From contig NC_056733.1 of assembly GCF_019279795.1 (NCBI RefSeq), positions 1,421,393,552-1,421,457,551 of the forward strand: a stretch of DNA of 64,000 nt. The letters are read 5' to 3'. A program made the position numbers and the translations under genes. Positions 1-11,924 of this stretch are shown piece after piece. Numbering within the stretch: position 1 is the stretch's first letter; every line of letters starts with the position of its first letter. Under the pieces are notes generated by a model. The model searched no databases. It had not been told where the DNA came from and worked only from the letters and a program-made list of their open reading frames with translations. The DNA comes from Protopterus annectens (Eukaryota > Chordata > Ceratodontiformes > Protopteridae).

Positions 1-539
1 GGAAAATCAAATTAATCACAGAAAAAAAGCTTTACCTTGCCTAAGTGTAAATGCTTGAGCTCTAACTGACTTATAACTGCTAATGGCTTTACTTTAAAGG
101 CTGCTGAAATCTTAACTATGTCTGCCAGAGCAGTCAGAAAAAACAAACACAAACCAAACAACTCCATTCATTCCACGTATGCAGAAACAACATCCACAAT
201 CATTCTTAAATAAAGCAATTCCTTCCCTTTAAGCACCACACCATCCACTGTGCCTCCACTTTCCATCCCATCAAACAAAAAGATTTTTAGAAGGGAACCC
301 CCCACCCCCCAGGACCTTCATCAAAAGAAACAAGTCATATAGAGCAGTAAAGGAGACACACAATTCTAATTTATTTGTCATTTTGACTGCAGCTCACTGA
401 GTCATAAAAACAAACATGACAATGAAAATTTAAAGAACTACAGTCTTCCTATCCTTCCCCATTTCCTCCACTACCCTTCACAATGTGATAATCCACAACA
501 TGCTCCTAACTCAGCAACCCCTTAATGAAAAACACAAAT

Positions 540-583
<44 letters not shown>

Positions 584-928
584 CTTTTATATACACATAC
601 ATATAAAAGAAAAGGAGAAAGAAAGAGTATAAAAGAACAGAAGAGAGCAGCCAAAGATATACAGAAAAAAACAATATAGTAAAATACTTTATGTAACTGA
701 ATGTATTAATCAAAAGAAAGCAATACTCTTTAATACTCTTTAATAGTGTACTATAATTGCTATAGACTACTATGCAGAAGCAGAAGCATCAGTATAATGA
801 TTTTAAGTTAAAACTTGTTCAGGAAACTTGTATGCAAAGTAGACAACATTAGTATTTAATTGTTAAACTTGTCATTATAACTTATTATTTGTTTACTTCC
901 CAAACTTATTAATAGATTATATTAGATA
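1..928. other. AT-rich non-coding stretch with a (GT)n tract
   Basis: No coding region is supported here. The only structured feature is a perfect GT dinucleotide run at about 542-577, followed by short TATA-like tracts. The small ORFs are translations of this simple repeat or of AT-rich DNA. Confidence 0.6.
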
Positions 929-1709
929 TAGGTTCATAGGTTCACACGTGTTTACTAGGCTAATGACCACAAGTGCCTTTTTAAGCCTAGCCATGCATCC
1001 CAAATCTCTGACAAGTTCTGATACCCTTGATAAGTGTAAGCATGGGCCTGGGAGATGAACCATTTACAGGTTACTAGTGTCCATTAGAGACATAGGTGCC
1101 AAACCAGAGATGAATTTCCGGTTTCCCATCCAATTGTCCAAGTTGCACTAGAATTGGGTTAGGGAGAAGCTCTGCTTCACATGGATGGGGAGCCTCTTCC
1201 ATAGATTGGGTAGTCTCTGGGATACCTATCTCTCCAGCAGGTCCTATTTATATCACAGGCAAGGTTTAAGACTTTAGAATGGGTAATTCTGCTGCTGTTT
1301 GTTTTGCGGATATGCAGGATGTCCATCAGAGTGAGATCTGATGATGTCCTGTATGCCAGGCATTGATCTCCCCTCAAAGGCCTGTAGGAGACAGAATATA
1401 GGAATAGGGCATTGAAGCAGTCTGCATATAACATATTACTTACACCCTGTATTCTTTTAGTGAGGAACCTCTGTGGACATTCAAATTTTTGGATATCCCT
1501 GGTTAGATACATACCAAAGGAGGGCATTGTACTCAATGATAGGTCTGATGAATGCCAAATACACTGGAACAATGACTTCCTTGAACTTAGATGCCATACC
1601 TTTGTTTATAAGTTGCGCAACATAGAATGATTTCCTCACCAATGTAGACATGTGATGATCAAAGACTAGATTACTATCTATATGTGTGTCCCTAAGTCCT
1701 TGACTACTG

Positions 1710-1711
<2 letters not shown>
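929..1711 (-). mobile_element. CR1-type LINE, 5'-truncated 3' fragment (copy A)
   Basis: On the minus strand this encodes the C-terminal part of CR1 ORF2 (1177-1572). The recognisable blocks are GMYLTR, QRFLTKRIQG, LRGD..LAYR and DINRTCWRDR, which also occur in the other CR1 copies of this window. The 3' end carries the family's terminal motif, two GAACCTAT-like repeats (about 929-946), preceded by a 'gcctagtaaaca' type segment. The body is cut off at about 1711, where it abuts a long TA tract. Only about 0.8 kb of a 4.7 kb element remains, with several frame breaks. By sequence it groups with copies B and E/G rather than C/D. Confidence 0.9.

Positions 1712-1712
<1 letters not shown>

Positions 1713-1769
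<57 letters not shown>
1713..1769. repeat. (TA)n microsatellite
   Basis: An almost pure TA run immediately next to the truncated 5' edge of the CR1 fragment on its left. Confidence 0.95.
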
Positions 1770-1773
<4 letters not shown>

Positions 1774-2108
1774 TAAGTTAATTACTGGCTTTAAGCTAAA
1801 AAAAGTAAAAAAAAAAATAAGAAAAAATAGATTACACAAAAAGTAGTTACCTTATTTAAGAATGCATCCAAGCTTCCATTTTTCCCTTCTTTTTGATTAT
1901 AGATATATTAAGTAAGGATCATTGGTATTTAATCTACTATGTATATAAATAGGTTAATTATTAACTTTAAGCTAAAAAAGTAAAAAAAAAAATAAGAAAA
2001 AATAGATTAGATGAAAAAGTAGTTAACTTATTTAAGAATCTCTCCAAACTTCATTTTATTCCTCCTTTTTGATTATAGATATATTAAGTAAGGATCATTG
2101 GTATTTAA
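1762..2108. repeat. Tandem duplication of an AT-rich unit, period about 176 bp
   Basis: Two successive copies (about 1762-1932 and 1941-2108) share 'ctttaagctaaaaaa', 'agaaaaaatagatta', 'aaaaagtagtta' and a long near-identical 3' part ending in 'ggatcattggtattt'. They differ by scattered substitutions, so the duplication is not recent. The repeat lies just 3' (minus-strand sense) of the L1/Tx1 ORF1 relic and could be its 3' region. Confidence 0.8.
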
Positions 2109-2199
2109 TATTCAACTGATAAAATTGTAAGACACACTATAGAGACTAGAATTAGTGTTTAAATAAACAGTAATTTTTCTTTTAATGTCTTCTTTCTTT

Positions 2200-3060
2200 C
2201 ATTACTTTTTCAATTATGTGTTTCAGCTTATCTCTTCAAGGAGCTGTCGTTCTATTCCATATCTTTTATTTGATATATTGTATTTTTCTGTTTTTAAAAA
2301 AGTCATAGCATTGTCAAGTTCATCAAAGATTTTAGTATCATCTTGTAGAAATATTTTGAGTCTGGCTGGAAATAGGTGTATCTTGATCTGTCTCTTCTTT
2401 AATTTTTTAACTAGAGGAAGAAAGCTTTTTCTCTTAGACATCACCACAGCTGAGTGGTCATTGTTAAATTTTACTATTTTATCATTTAACTTAATAGTAG
2501 ATTTAGTCCATGCTGTCTTGGGGATTAATTCTTTATCATGTGAAGAGAAAATCTCACTACTGTAGATCTCAGAGATGAATTATTTTTAGATGAAGAAGGT
2601 GCAGCCAAAGAGCTATGAGCTCTTTCCATTCTAAATGACACCACTTCTGTAAACCAAGAATTTTAGGGAGGCAGGATGTTGAGAAGTTTGTCACATTTTC
2701 ACCATCAATCTTCTCAGATAAACCAAAATGTGAATGTTATTTCTCCAGGATCTATTCTCTACATCATCTATCTTGTTCAAACGTAGAGTGTTTTGCTTTA
2801 ATAATAATTCAATGTTGTTTTCATCCTCTGTTAATCTCCCTTCCATGCCATTTAAAGCTACTTATATTGTTAATATTTGAATATTCTTCTGATAAAGAGA
2901 CTCTTGTATTTGTTCCATTTGTTTTGAACATTTTTCTTTAAAAACTGTCCAGTTTATCTATTTTATCCATATTCAATGAAAGTTCTTGAATGTTAGCTAA
3001 AACAGTCTGAAAGTCCTTTTTTCATAAATGACTCCTGTGAACTTGCCTTATGTGACTCAT
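2200..3060 (-). pseudogene. L1/Tx1-clade LINE ORF1 relic (RNA-binding chaperone-like protein)
   Basis: Minus-strand translation shows, in order, a heptad-like stretch (NIQELSLNMDKIDKLDSF, about 2940-3000), then an RRM-like block around 2680-2800 resembling the family signature K.DDLENRSRRNN.RI.GL (here KIDDVENRSWRNNIHIL). Next comes a block matching ERAHR.L, and finally a C-terminal domain with KRKSFLPLVKKLKK, RQIKIHLFPARLKIF and ALTFLK-like text (ORF 2223-2447). This order (coiled coil, RRM, C-terminal domain) is that of L1-like ORF1 proteins, which coat LINE RNA. Stops and frame changes break it. No matching ORF2 was seen next to it. Confidence 0.65.
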
Positions 3061-3900
3061 TCTGTAATCTAAGTGAAGATGTTTTTATGCCAAAGTTTGA
3101 CAGGAAAATGATGATATATGTAAATAATTTGAAGAAGTTACCCTTCAGAACTACTCCAGATAATGGTGTTTAAATAAAAAAGCTGACCAGGATAACTTAG
3201 AAAATATAATTTCCTGTCAGAAAATATGAAATAGCAGAGCTAAGAAAAAACTGCTGCTAGACTATTAGCATCCTGGCCAAGCCCCCCATCAGCTTCAGTT
3301 TCTAATTGCTCTGGTGTATTCATATTACATACAATCAGAATAACAATGGTTTCTTATGGTTTCCCCACCAATCTACCATATCCCAATTACTGATGGGATT
3401 AACAGCCAGATGTCTGTGGTCAAGAAAGAGATCATGAAAGCTACATACTGTTTCCTTCATGGGCTACAACATAACACATTGCAATTTTGATTGTACTGCT
3501 GTGATTAGAAATGCAAGCCTCACATATGTGCCTGCACAAAACTACATGTCTGAGGCTGCCCTCATTTAAGGATAAGCTCATAAACAACATGATGCATTGT
3601 CCATTTCAACAGGCAATCTTCACAAAACTCGATAAATAACTTTAGAAGGAAACAGGTCATCACTGGGGAGTACCTATCTGACCCCTTGAACTCACACCTC
3701 CATCTTCTAAGCCCAGTCAATCCCAAAACAGGAAGAAGTAACTCTAGAATGAGGAATGTACTTAAGTGTTCCATACTGTAGTTCTGCCACTTCTTTGCTA
3801 TTCAACTTAAGCAACAGAATAACTCCACTGGCAAAAAAGAAGCAGCCCTACTACAGTTTCAGGTTGCCCATAAGAGGGTGGTTCTCCAAGACCCCCAAAC
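3061..3900. other. No recognisable gene
   Basis: Unique-looking AT-rich DNA; the small ORF at 3562-3774 (-) has no recognisable motif. It may be decayed sequence 5' of the DIRS-like pol relic that follows, but nothing decides this. Confidence 0.4.
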
Positions 3901-3949
3901 TTTGGAAGACATCACAAAGCATCAGTGATTGTTGACATTATCACAGTCA

Positions 3950-5560
3950 GTCACTTCTTTGAAAACAAACAATCTCAGCTGAGTTCCTGGGACAGGACAG
4001 ACTCAGTTGTACTCCCATCTCTTCCTTGTTCCAAACAAGATGGAATTGATTCTGTTCCATCCTGGACCTCAGAGACTTCACCAAGTATACCCAGTATCTC
4101 TGGTTCCAGATAATGACTCTCTATGAAGTCTTGTTTCTGATGTCACGGGGTACCTGGAAGGTGTCACTGAGCATGAGGAATGTCTTTGGGTACATCAATA
4201 TTTAGGGTCCATTGAGAATAAATCTATGTTCTGCTGTAAAGGGCATATCTTCATATATAAACTTTTCTCATTTGGGATCTCTTCAGCACCCACAATGTTT
4301 AACAACTTGTTGCCTGTGGTGGTAGAAGCCTTGCAGAATAAGAAGCTGTGTGTACTCTCCTAACCAAATTACTGACTCTTAAATGGCCCACTGAGGGACT
4401 CCCTGTTTGAAATGCAATAGTGATGCTACTGTGTTTGCAGTCCTTAGAGTTGAGCAGTACCTGGAAGAAGTCCTCTCTGATGCCATCTGAGAGGATTACC
4501 TTTATGGGTGAGAAGCTAGTGCCAGTCATTTCTGTCCATAGAGATGGTCCAGGAGTTCATATCCATGGCAGCCAGGGTGATGAAACAGCAAAGGGGACAA
4601 GTAATTTCAGAGCCATTGTACACTCACAGACCTTTTCCAGAATTAGACCCACATTACTGGGCCTTGAGATGCTGGACATATCCCACCAGTCACTGCCTCT
4701 TATTCCTGCAGTTAAATGCGCTGTGGATAGGTGGAGTTCACCACTTTTTTCATCATTGTTCAAGGAACACTGTCCCCTTCTCACCAACATAAGTCAGCTA
4801 AAACTACAGTCAGTCCCTCTAGTCCTTAGAGCATTGGATGAAAGCCTGCATCTAATACCCCTCTTAGTGGTTCAGATAACCAATCCATTATGTGGTTTCT
4901 AAACAAGTAAGGGATATGATTTCATACCCATTTTAAAACCAGGAGATGTGCATCTGGTGGCAGATCATGGCTAAGATCACTATCTCAGCAATTTACCATC
5001 CTGGTGAAGTGGACTTACTGGTGTACACTCTGAACCTTCTTCCAGTCCTCTCCTGGAGATATAAATTTAAAAGACATGCCTAGCTTGGATTTTTCTGGAA
5101 CCAGGATACCTCAGAGATCAATCTGTTTGCCACTCAGATGAATGTGGACCTTCTCTTTATGTGTTTAGTGCAGCAGGAGACAAAATAGTTTGCTGTGGAT
5201 GCATTCTCAAACCTGTGGCAAGGGAGATATATGTATGGCTTCCAGCTTTTCCCCACTATTGTGCCATATTAAAAATTTCAGAGTAAAAGTTAATTCTCAA
5301 TGTCTTATGCTGGCTGAGGAGGTTCCTAGTTAAAGAGAAAACATTTTTAGTACTAGGCAAGGTGGGTCCCCCCTTGGTTGGACATCAACTGGATTAGCAT
5401 GTGGCCCGGTTCCTGCTTTAGAGCCTCTGATTCCACTAGATTCGTTGTCTCTTAAAAACCAATTGATGCTGCAAGTAAACCTTCCACAGGTGATCCTTAT
5501 TGTGCTAAGTGGAAGAGGTTATGTGGACAGAGCAGCGCCCAGTACAGCAAAAACTGGTCA
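3950..5560 (+). pseudogene. DIRS-like retroelement pol relic (RT, RNase H, start of tyrosine recombinase)
   Basis: Pieced across frames, the plus strand reads like DIRS pol. Around 4040-4180 ILDLRDFTKY is followed by MTLYEVLFLMSRG, matching the family's LDLR.LN and the MVTL.EVL.LVS.GDW..S.DL.DAY block. Around 4270-4320 comes F.FGISSAP. Around 4420-4520 lie EKSSLMPSERITFMG and, further on, AARVMKQQRGQV. Around 5100-5260 comes INLFATQMNVDLLF followed by AVDAFSNLWQGRYMYGF, the typical DIRS block between RNase H and recombinase. Around 5470-5530 is SRKPSTGDPYCAKWKR, like the start of the YR domain. Many stops and shifts make it inactive. No inverted termini were recognised. Confidence 0.65.
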
Positions 5561-8500
5561 GCTTACAGCTCATCATGTCATATCTCAGGCACTTGGATAT
5601 TAGCTACTTCTCAACCAATATTTGTCAATATCCAGTTCATAAAATGCTTAGTAAAAATATATATATATAGTAGCTTGCAGTTTTTCCCATTTCTCTGAGA
5701 GACATGACTACCACATATCATTAAACATTTGATTTGTCAGTTGTTATGCTTATTAGGTGCACCTAGCAAACAAATTGCTGTAGTGTTTTTTTTTTATTCA
5801 TACTAGCTTTTTTCTTCTTCTGACTAACCAACTGGTATTATATAATAGCATTTTATGAACTATCATTGTGTATTATGCAAATGGAATTTTCAAAATGTTT
5901 CTATAAAGGAAATTAATCACTTTTAATTTGTTTTAATTCTGATGTACACTTGATTGCAAAAAAAATGTCTGCCTGATAATCTATAGAAAAAATGTTTAAG
6001 CCACTAAGGGGCTATCCTATGCTCGACTAACATATCAGTGGCTTCCTGTGGAAATGTAACCATTGTCACAGCTATGTGAGGAAGGAGAAGAGACATTAAG
6101 GAATGTTTATCCCCTTCTTACTCCTTCCTTGAGGCTTCATTTCATCTTCAAAATTTCCCTTTTCCTACTCTTCTGTTCTCTGTAGATTGGTACTTCAGTT
6201 ATATATAAGGTCTGGCTTAACTACAATTCCTCACAGGATTCTCATGAGTTTTACTGTGAATTCTACTACAGAGAAGGAGCCAAAATAATGACATATCATT
6301 ATGTATGTTTTTACCTTAAGTGAAAAAAAATGGAAAATCAAGAATTGATGTGTTACTGATGGAAACTCTTCTTTTTCTACAGCTTTCTAGTGACAAATCT
6401 GCAGAACTGTCCTTGTAGGATCCTAAACCTAAAATCTTTACCTTATGGCCACTGAGACAATTTTCTTTATCTGCTGTTCTACAGAAACAGAAGCCCTAAA
6501 TATATGCAGCCTGTCAAGAATCCATGGTTTGTTTAATTTATTTGATATCTTCAGCTAATAGTTATGTTAATAATGTAAATACTGTTTTGCAATGGTGTTA
6601 TATCCTATCATCTTTCAAGTGCACTATTAATGGTTATGTCTGTCCTTCTAGAACTTTGCACAGAACCTATTACTTTTTAAAGATAGAAATTGTTTTCTGG
6701 AGTTATGGTACTTCTCCTGCAGTGTCTTGTCCATTGTGCATCTGCTATGCTTGTTTGTTCTTTGTGGTCTATCATTTTTATGTCCACATGGTTAAATTAA
6801 TTCTTTGGTTTCACAGCCAGTAAGTGTTGTTTTACTCTTTCTGGCAGTGATAGCTCTAACATCCTCGGCACATTTTAATACAGAAACATCAAGAAGCTGT
6901 TTTTCAAGGCCTGTGCAAATAGCCTAGTATGATTTTTTTTTGACAGCAATTTTTACTGCCTGAACTAGAATATCTATTTGCATGCCTTTTAAAGTTTTAA
7001 CCACACAGCTATGAAAAAAATCCCATTCTTCTTTCTGACTTTCTTATTTGCAACAGGTGGCTAACTATACTTGAATACCCAAGATTTATTAAGTTCTACC
7101 TGATAAACCTGCATGTTAGAGAAAAAAAAAATGCAGACTATAGCCAAAAAGTTTTGTCACGTATAAATGTGAACCATCCATGAAGAATCTTCTTTGGGAA
7201 GTGCACTAGTAAATTATTCTATTTGGATTACCCACTTTATGTGCTTTACTTTTCCAGCCAATGTTTTCATCATTTGTTCTGTCACTGTGAAGGCCTTTTC
7301 TGGTCTACTGGCAGCATTCCATGAATCTGGTTGGTGTATAAGGCACTCATACACTTCTAATACTACTAGCCATCTTTAATTTTTCTAGCCACCCCTCTGT
7401 ACTTCACATCTTGCATCAGTGTCAAAGCAATTTTGTCAGTGCAGTGGCTCACACTTGTCAGCTGTTGTTTTTCTTCAAAAAGCTTCAGTCAAACTCTAAT
7501 AAACTCTAATAAAGGTTGTGGTAGGTGATTGTTACTTTCAATACAACAAGATTTTTTTAAGTATTTTATATTACAGCTCCCTTACAAGTGATACCAAGGA
7601 GTTTGATAAAACATGGGGAAAAGGATAAGGTAATTAAAGTAAGCAAAAAGTTAGTAGTTAAAGATTTTACTGGAAAAGGGCTTTTACTGGAAAAGCTCAC
7701 TCAAACTCTTGTCATAACTTGCTGTGAGGGAAAGTTTAGTTTGCTGTGGTTTTCTTATATTTTGTATTACTGTATTGCCTTCTTCTATTTTGTATATTGT
7801 GATTTGTTTTCTTTACACTGTTTTACTCGTATTCTGCTTTTAAATGCATATTAAAACTAGGAAAGAGACCACAGCTGTGTCTCTTGTGAGTCACACAGAT
7901 TTTTTTCCCTCTCTGGTGCTTTGTTCTTAAACTGGATTGTCTTTCTAGTTGCGTGCCACTTCTGTTAATTTGACTGCATATTCCCTTCCCTCTCCCCTTT
8001 CAATGGCTGTTGTGCGTAAGCACCAAGTTATCATTTTGTGAAAACATCCCCCTTCAACTATTTAAATTTATTGGCCATCCCACTGTATTCCATATAACTA
8101 GAATACAAAGTGCCCACCCTATTTCAATCTACCTTGCTCTTTTAAAATTAGTGGCTGTCCACTTAGCTTACATTACCCTATCTTTCATATTTAACTGCTT
8201 AGTATAATAACCTATTTTTTTCTATCTTACCTTTAAAATTTCCAACATCTATTGCAAGACCACCAATTACTGGAGAGCCCGCATTTTGGATTCTGCTTCT
8301 CAGTAGTCATCTTGGGATTAGTGCTTCTGTTTTCTCCTGGTGAGAAGAGGAGCACAGGGACATTATTTCCTAAAGACTACTGATTACCAGAATATCTAAT
8401 AACTGCTTCATATGTGACAGCTTGGAACTTGTGCTTATATTCTGCTCCTGGCAAGAGAAGGAGCAGAGTGAATTGATTTCTGACTGTTTCTGGTTGGGCA

Positions 8501-9075
8501 GTGAGTGTCTGTGCTTGGTGTTCCTGATTGGTCTGGTTGCTGTTCAAGGCATCTACAAGGAAAAGGCTACAACAAGCCTACAGACCTTTGCATCATCTGG
8601 GACAAGATGTAGATCACCAAACAGGCTGTGGTCTGCTTCTTATCTTGGGATTGGTGCTAATGTTTTGCTTCTGGTGACAGAAGAAACAAATGAGCATTGT
8701 ATCCCAGCAGAGTGAAGCTGTGGTGAGACCAGCATTAGTAGTGGCCAGGCAATAGTCATTCACTTGACTGCCCTGTTTTGCTCATTCTTGACAAGCTAAT
8801 TCTTTGTTTTCAGTAAGTACTGCTTTATTTGTTTCTGACCTCAGAATATCTGCTGAAATACTTCATCCTTAACTTTTTAGGGTCTGCTTATTAATTTTCC
8901 CTAAAGTGTTTGGCAGTATAGACACAGACATCTTGAGTGACTTTTTTTTTTTTGTAAAAGCATGACTGAACTTTCACCAATACCTAGTTGCACACAGAGT
9001 TGCAAACTGGATACTCCTGATATTGCTTTATAGTCTCACTTCGACTGTCTAATCAATAAAACAGGTCTGTTGCCA
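5561..9075. other. No recognisable gene
   Basis: About 3.5 kb of AT-rich DNA. ORFs of 60-100 codons (for example 6524-6823, 7588-7854, 8422-8715) show no domain, signal or codon pattern I can support. The 8280-8720 segment contains loosely repeated phrases ('cttgggattagtgcttctg' near 8310 and 'cttgggattggtgctaatg' near 8645), suggesting an old internal duplication. Confidence 0.5.
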
Positions 9076-9080
9076 TAGAT

Positions 9081-9371
9081 ATGAACTTTCCCACTCGGGT
9101 TGGTATGGGCATCCTGAGGCAATGTACAAATTGCCTCATGTTTACTGACAACCAGTTAATTCTCAAGCAAATTGATATGGTATGTGAGAGATGTATTTAT
9201 ACAATGTCACTGAATGCAAAGCTCTCACATAGAGTATTCCTAATGTCAATAAGGTTGTCAGTAGTACACATGTTGCAGCCCATCACACACAATTCAAAGC
9301 AAACATATAGACCCACACATGTTGAGGCACTTAAATGTAACCTTCCTAAACCCCAAAGACCTCCTAAATGA
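9081..9371 (+). pseudogene. CR1 ORF1 N-terminal fragment (copy B)
   Basis: The 96-residue frame carries the paired-cysteine module (RQCTNCLMF, then VCERCIYT) shared with ORF1 of the copies at 24.6 and 38.4 kb. This is the PHD/finger-like N-terminus of CR1 ORF1. The rest of ORF1 lies beyond the inserted block, from 11929. Confidence 0.8.
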
Positions 9372-9663
9372 AGTACGCATAACAAATACCCTCAGCAGCC
9401 CTGAATGTACTCTTCCAAAACAACACCCACATCAACACATACAGCCACATCTCATAGATTTTTTTGTATCATTTTGTATTTAGCAATTTCACAATTAATT
9501 TCTGTTATTTTTAGTCAGGGGACACTGTTGCCTTTTGTCTTTAATTGTACTGAATATGTAGTAACTACTGTGAGGGCATTCTCCAACTGCAGTTAATGCC
9601 TTTTACTCATTGCACAGTTAAAACTCTATCAGCAACACGTTACACTGATTAAAAGCAGGGTCT

Positions 9664-9840
9664 TTATTATTTATTTATTTATTTCAGTTTGATTACCGGG
9701 GAAGTTCACTGGGCCAAGAAGTGCCCATTTTCAGTGGAGGCCCGGGGAGAAAAGCTCCAAGAACAGTATAATACAATATAGGTTACAGAATAAAGCTCCA
9801 AGAACAGTATAATACAATATAGGTTACAGAATGCAACTAA
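9664..9840 (-). mobile_element. AAAT-tailed 3' module in inverse orientation
   Basis: It starts with (TTTA)n at about 9665-9684, then GATTACCGGGG, CACTGGGCC and CAGTGGAGGCCCGGGGAG. This is the reverse complement of the 3' module at 11830-11924 and matches the short insert at 47.4 kb. A 41 bp unit is duplicated directly at its inner edge (9751-9791 and 9792-9832). Confidence 0.75.
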
Positions 9841-11829
9841 AGATTACAAAGAAAAAATACATACAATATAGTTTGTAAAAACAAGTAGGGTTAATACATT
9901 TGAGAGTTGCAGAGAACTTGATGGCAGATTTTTTTTTTTTAATCAATATTTAACCATTTATGGCAGACATGAACTATGCTTTGAAATAGAGAGAACAACT
10001 TATATTTCACTCACTGAACTATTTTTTTTAACTGCTAAACTGGTGATAGTGACTTAACTATATAGTAATTGCAGAGAAAGTTTGTTTGTTTGCATGCAAA
10101 ATACTTTACTGCCTGAGCCAGGATTACAGTCTAAGCCTTTTGCCTGTATTCATGTATCAGTCTGAACCAGTGCTTCAAGAACAAGTCTATTGCCCCTCTC
10201 TTGTTTTCTCCCCTGATTGTAAGTGTATTTCATCTCACCTTCTATCTCACTGTCCTCTCGCTATCTTTCCTATCACCCTATCTATCCAGTCAGTACTTTC
10301 TAATTACCTCTTGACTTTAATGTGAATCCATCTATCCATCTCTGGTTTGTAATACTTATTCCCCTTCTTACTAACTTACCTTAGCACCATTTGTTTGTTT
10401 TACAGCTTGAAATACCAGTACTACCACTTGGGCTACCCTCAGTGTGCCACCATTTACTTCTCAACTTGGACTGCATGCATTCCTGATGTCCCTCCAACTA
10501 TCTACAAAGACGGGTCACCCTGTAACCTATAGTGTAGGTGTCTGCATTTAGCCATCAGCTGTTTTTGTTTCTGCTTTAGATTTCTAAATTGTTTTGGGTG
10601 ATTTCTAGGGCTAGCACACTTGCGGCTTGACCGACCTGAAGACATCTCCTCCCTGTAGTTTGTTCTATTCTTCCTTCCCACAGAATAATTTCCTGTAGCT
10701 GTTACCCAACCCCGGTGTTTCACCGCTTATACCACTAGATGGCGGAATAACTCTGCAGTAATTCTTGTAAACTGGCCTCATAATTTACTGCCATACAGCC
10801 CCATCCCATCCCTCATAAATACATAGCTAGATAATAAAGAGTTAAGTAACCTCTCTAAGGAAAGGTAGAAGATACACATCTATTTTTCCTGCTTTTTGGT
10901 CAGACGTGTTTCCGTTTAACAGGCATTTGAAACCTGAATCCTTCCAAACAGATTGTTTTTGGTAGGGCTCTTGCCTCTTCTAGTGGGGGCTGGACCCGCT
11001 TTGTTCACCCTCGCCATGCTCTAGCTCATTTACCTACAATTAACCACAGCCCACAAGTTAATCTTCCAACCAGAAAGCTGCCCTCCCCTGTCATCCATAC
11101 TGACCACATACCATTCCACTCGCCACCTCAGGTCAGAAAACAAAATGTTGCTGTCTATAGAGAAACCCAAACTGCTATATTCCTATTACGTCTCCAGGCT
11201 CCCTCTCTCAGAATCATCAGCAATCCTGCCTTCTTCAAAAAGTCCTTAAAAGTACATCTCGTCTCTCACTGGATATGCTCCTGTACCCCTCCAAAACACC
11301 CAAACGCCTGATATCCCACTCTAGAACCCTATCACTATCAACCTTTTTTAGTACTCTCTTCAACTCCTGTCTATTTCCTTCCTGTTTCCCTCTCCCACCT
11401 ATTTCATACTTCTAACTCATTCTTTTTTTTTCTCTTGCCTTGTTCCTGTATATCTATACTCCTTTGCTTCTAGCCCCACACTACTATATACCTACACTCT
11501 TGCTCATAACCCACATACTTCTGCATCCTTCTTTCCTGCTCAACTGACTTCTATTTACTTTGCTATATCTACTATCACATCATCACACTTTACCTCTTCT
11601 ACTATCACTTTCTTCCATGTGATATTGACCTCCCACAGTATGTTCATCCTATGTATTACCTTTTCTCTCTAGCAGACTAAGACCTTTGTTTGTAGTTAAC
11701 ATGCTTATAGTTAATGTGCATTATCTCTGTTACACATATGCTTTTTACACGTGCTTTGTAAGCAAATTTTCTATGTATTAACATTGTTTCATTTGTATTT
11801 AATTGTTTCTTGTATGCAATATTGTAGTG

Positions 11830-11924
11830 CTTTTCTCCCCAGGCCTCCATTGAAAATGGGCTCTTCATAGGCCCAGTGGACTTTCCCGGTCAACAAATGC
11901 AATAAATAATAAATAAATAAATAA
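11830..11924 (+). repeat. 3' terminal module with (AAAT)n tail
   Basis: The module reads ctccccaggcctcc, gaaaatgggctc, ggcccagtggactttcccgg, then caataaataataaataaa. The same module is inverted at 9664-9770 and at 47403-47507, which defines a retroposed family by its 3' end. Confidence 0.75.

Larger units (their letters stand above)
9458..11924 (+). mobile_element. AAAT-tailed non-LTR insertion inside CR1 copy B
   Basis: CR1 ORF1 sequence stops at 9457 and continues at 11929. The flanks share a short duplicate (ATAG, 9454-9457 and 11925-11928). The block ends with an (AAAT)n tail (about 11900-11924), preceded by a 3' module with ctccccaggcctccattg and ggcccagtggactttcccgg. A segment near 11100-11270 can be read as the C-terminus of a LINE ORF2 (NPAFFKKSLKVHL), so this is most simply a 5'-truncated LINE of a family other than CR1. 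I could not identify an RT domain in it. Confidence 0.6.

Noticed and set aside
522..713. ORF with a His-Thr repeat
   Set aside because: Product of the GT/AC dinucleotide run.
8422..8715. 97-codon ORF with a hydrophobic middle
   Set aside because: No homology signature, no promoter or splice context; internal loose repeats suggest non-coding DNA.
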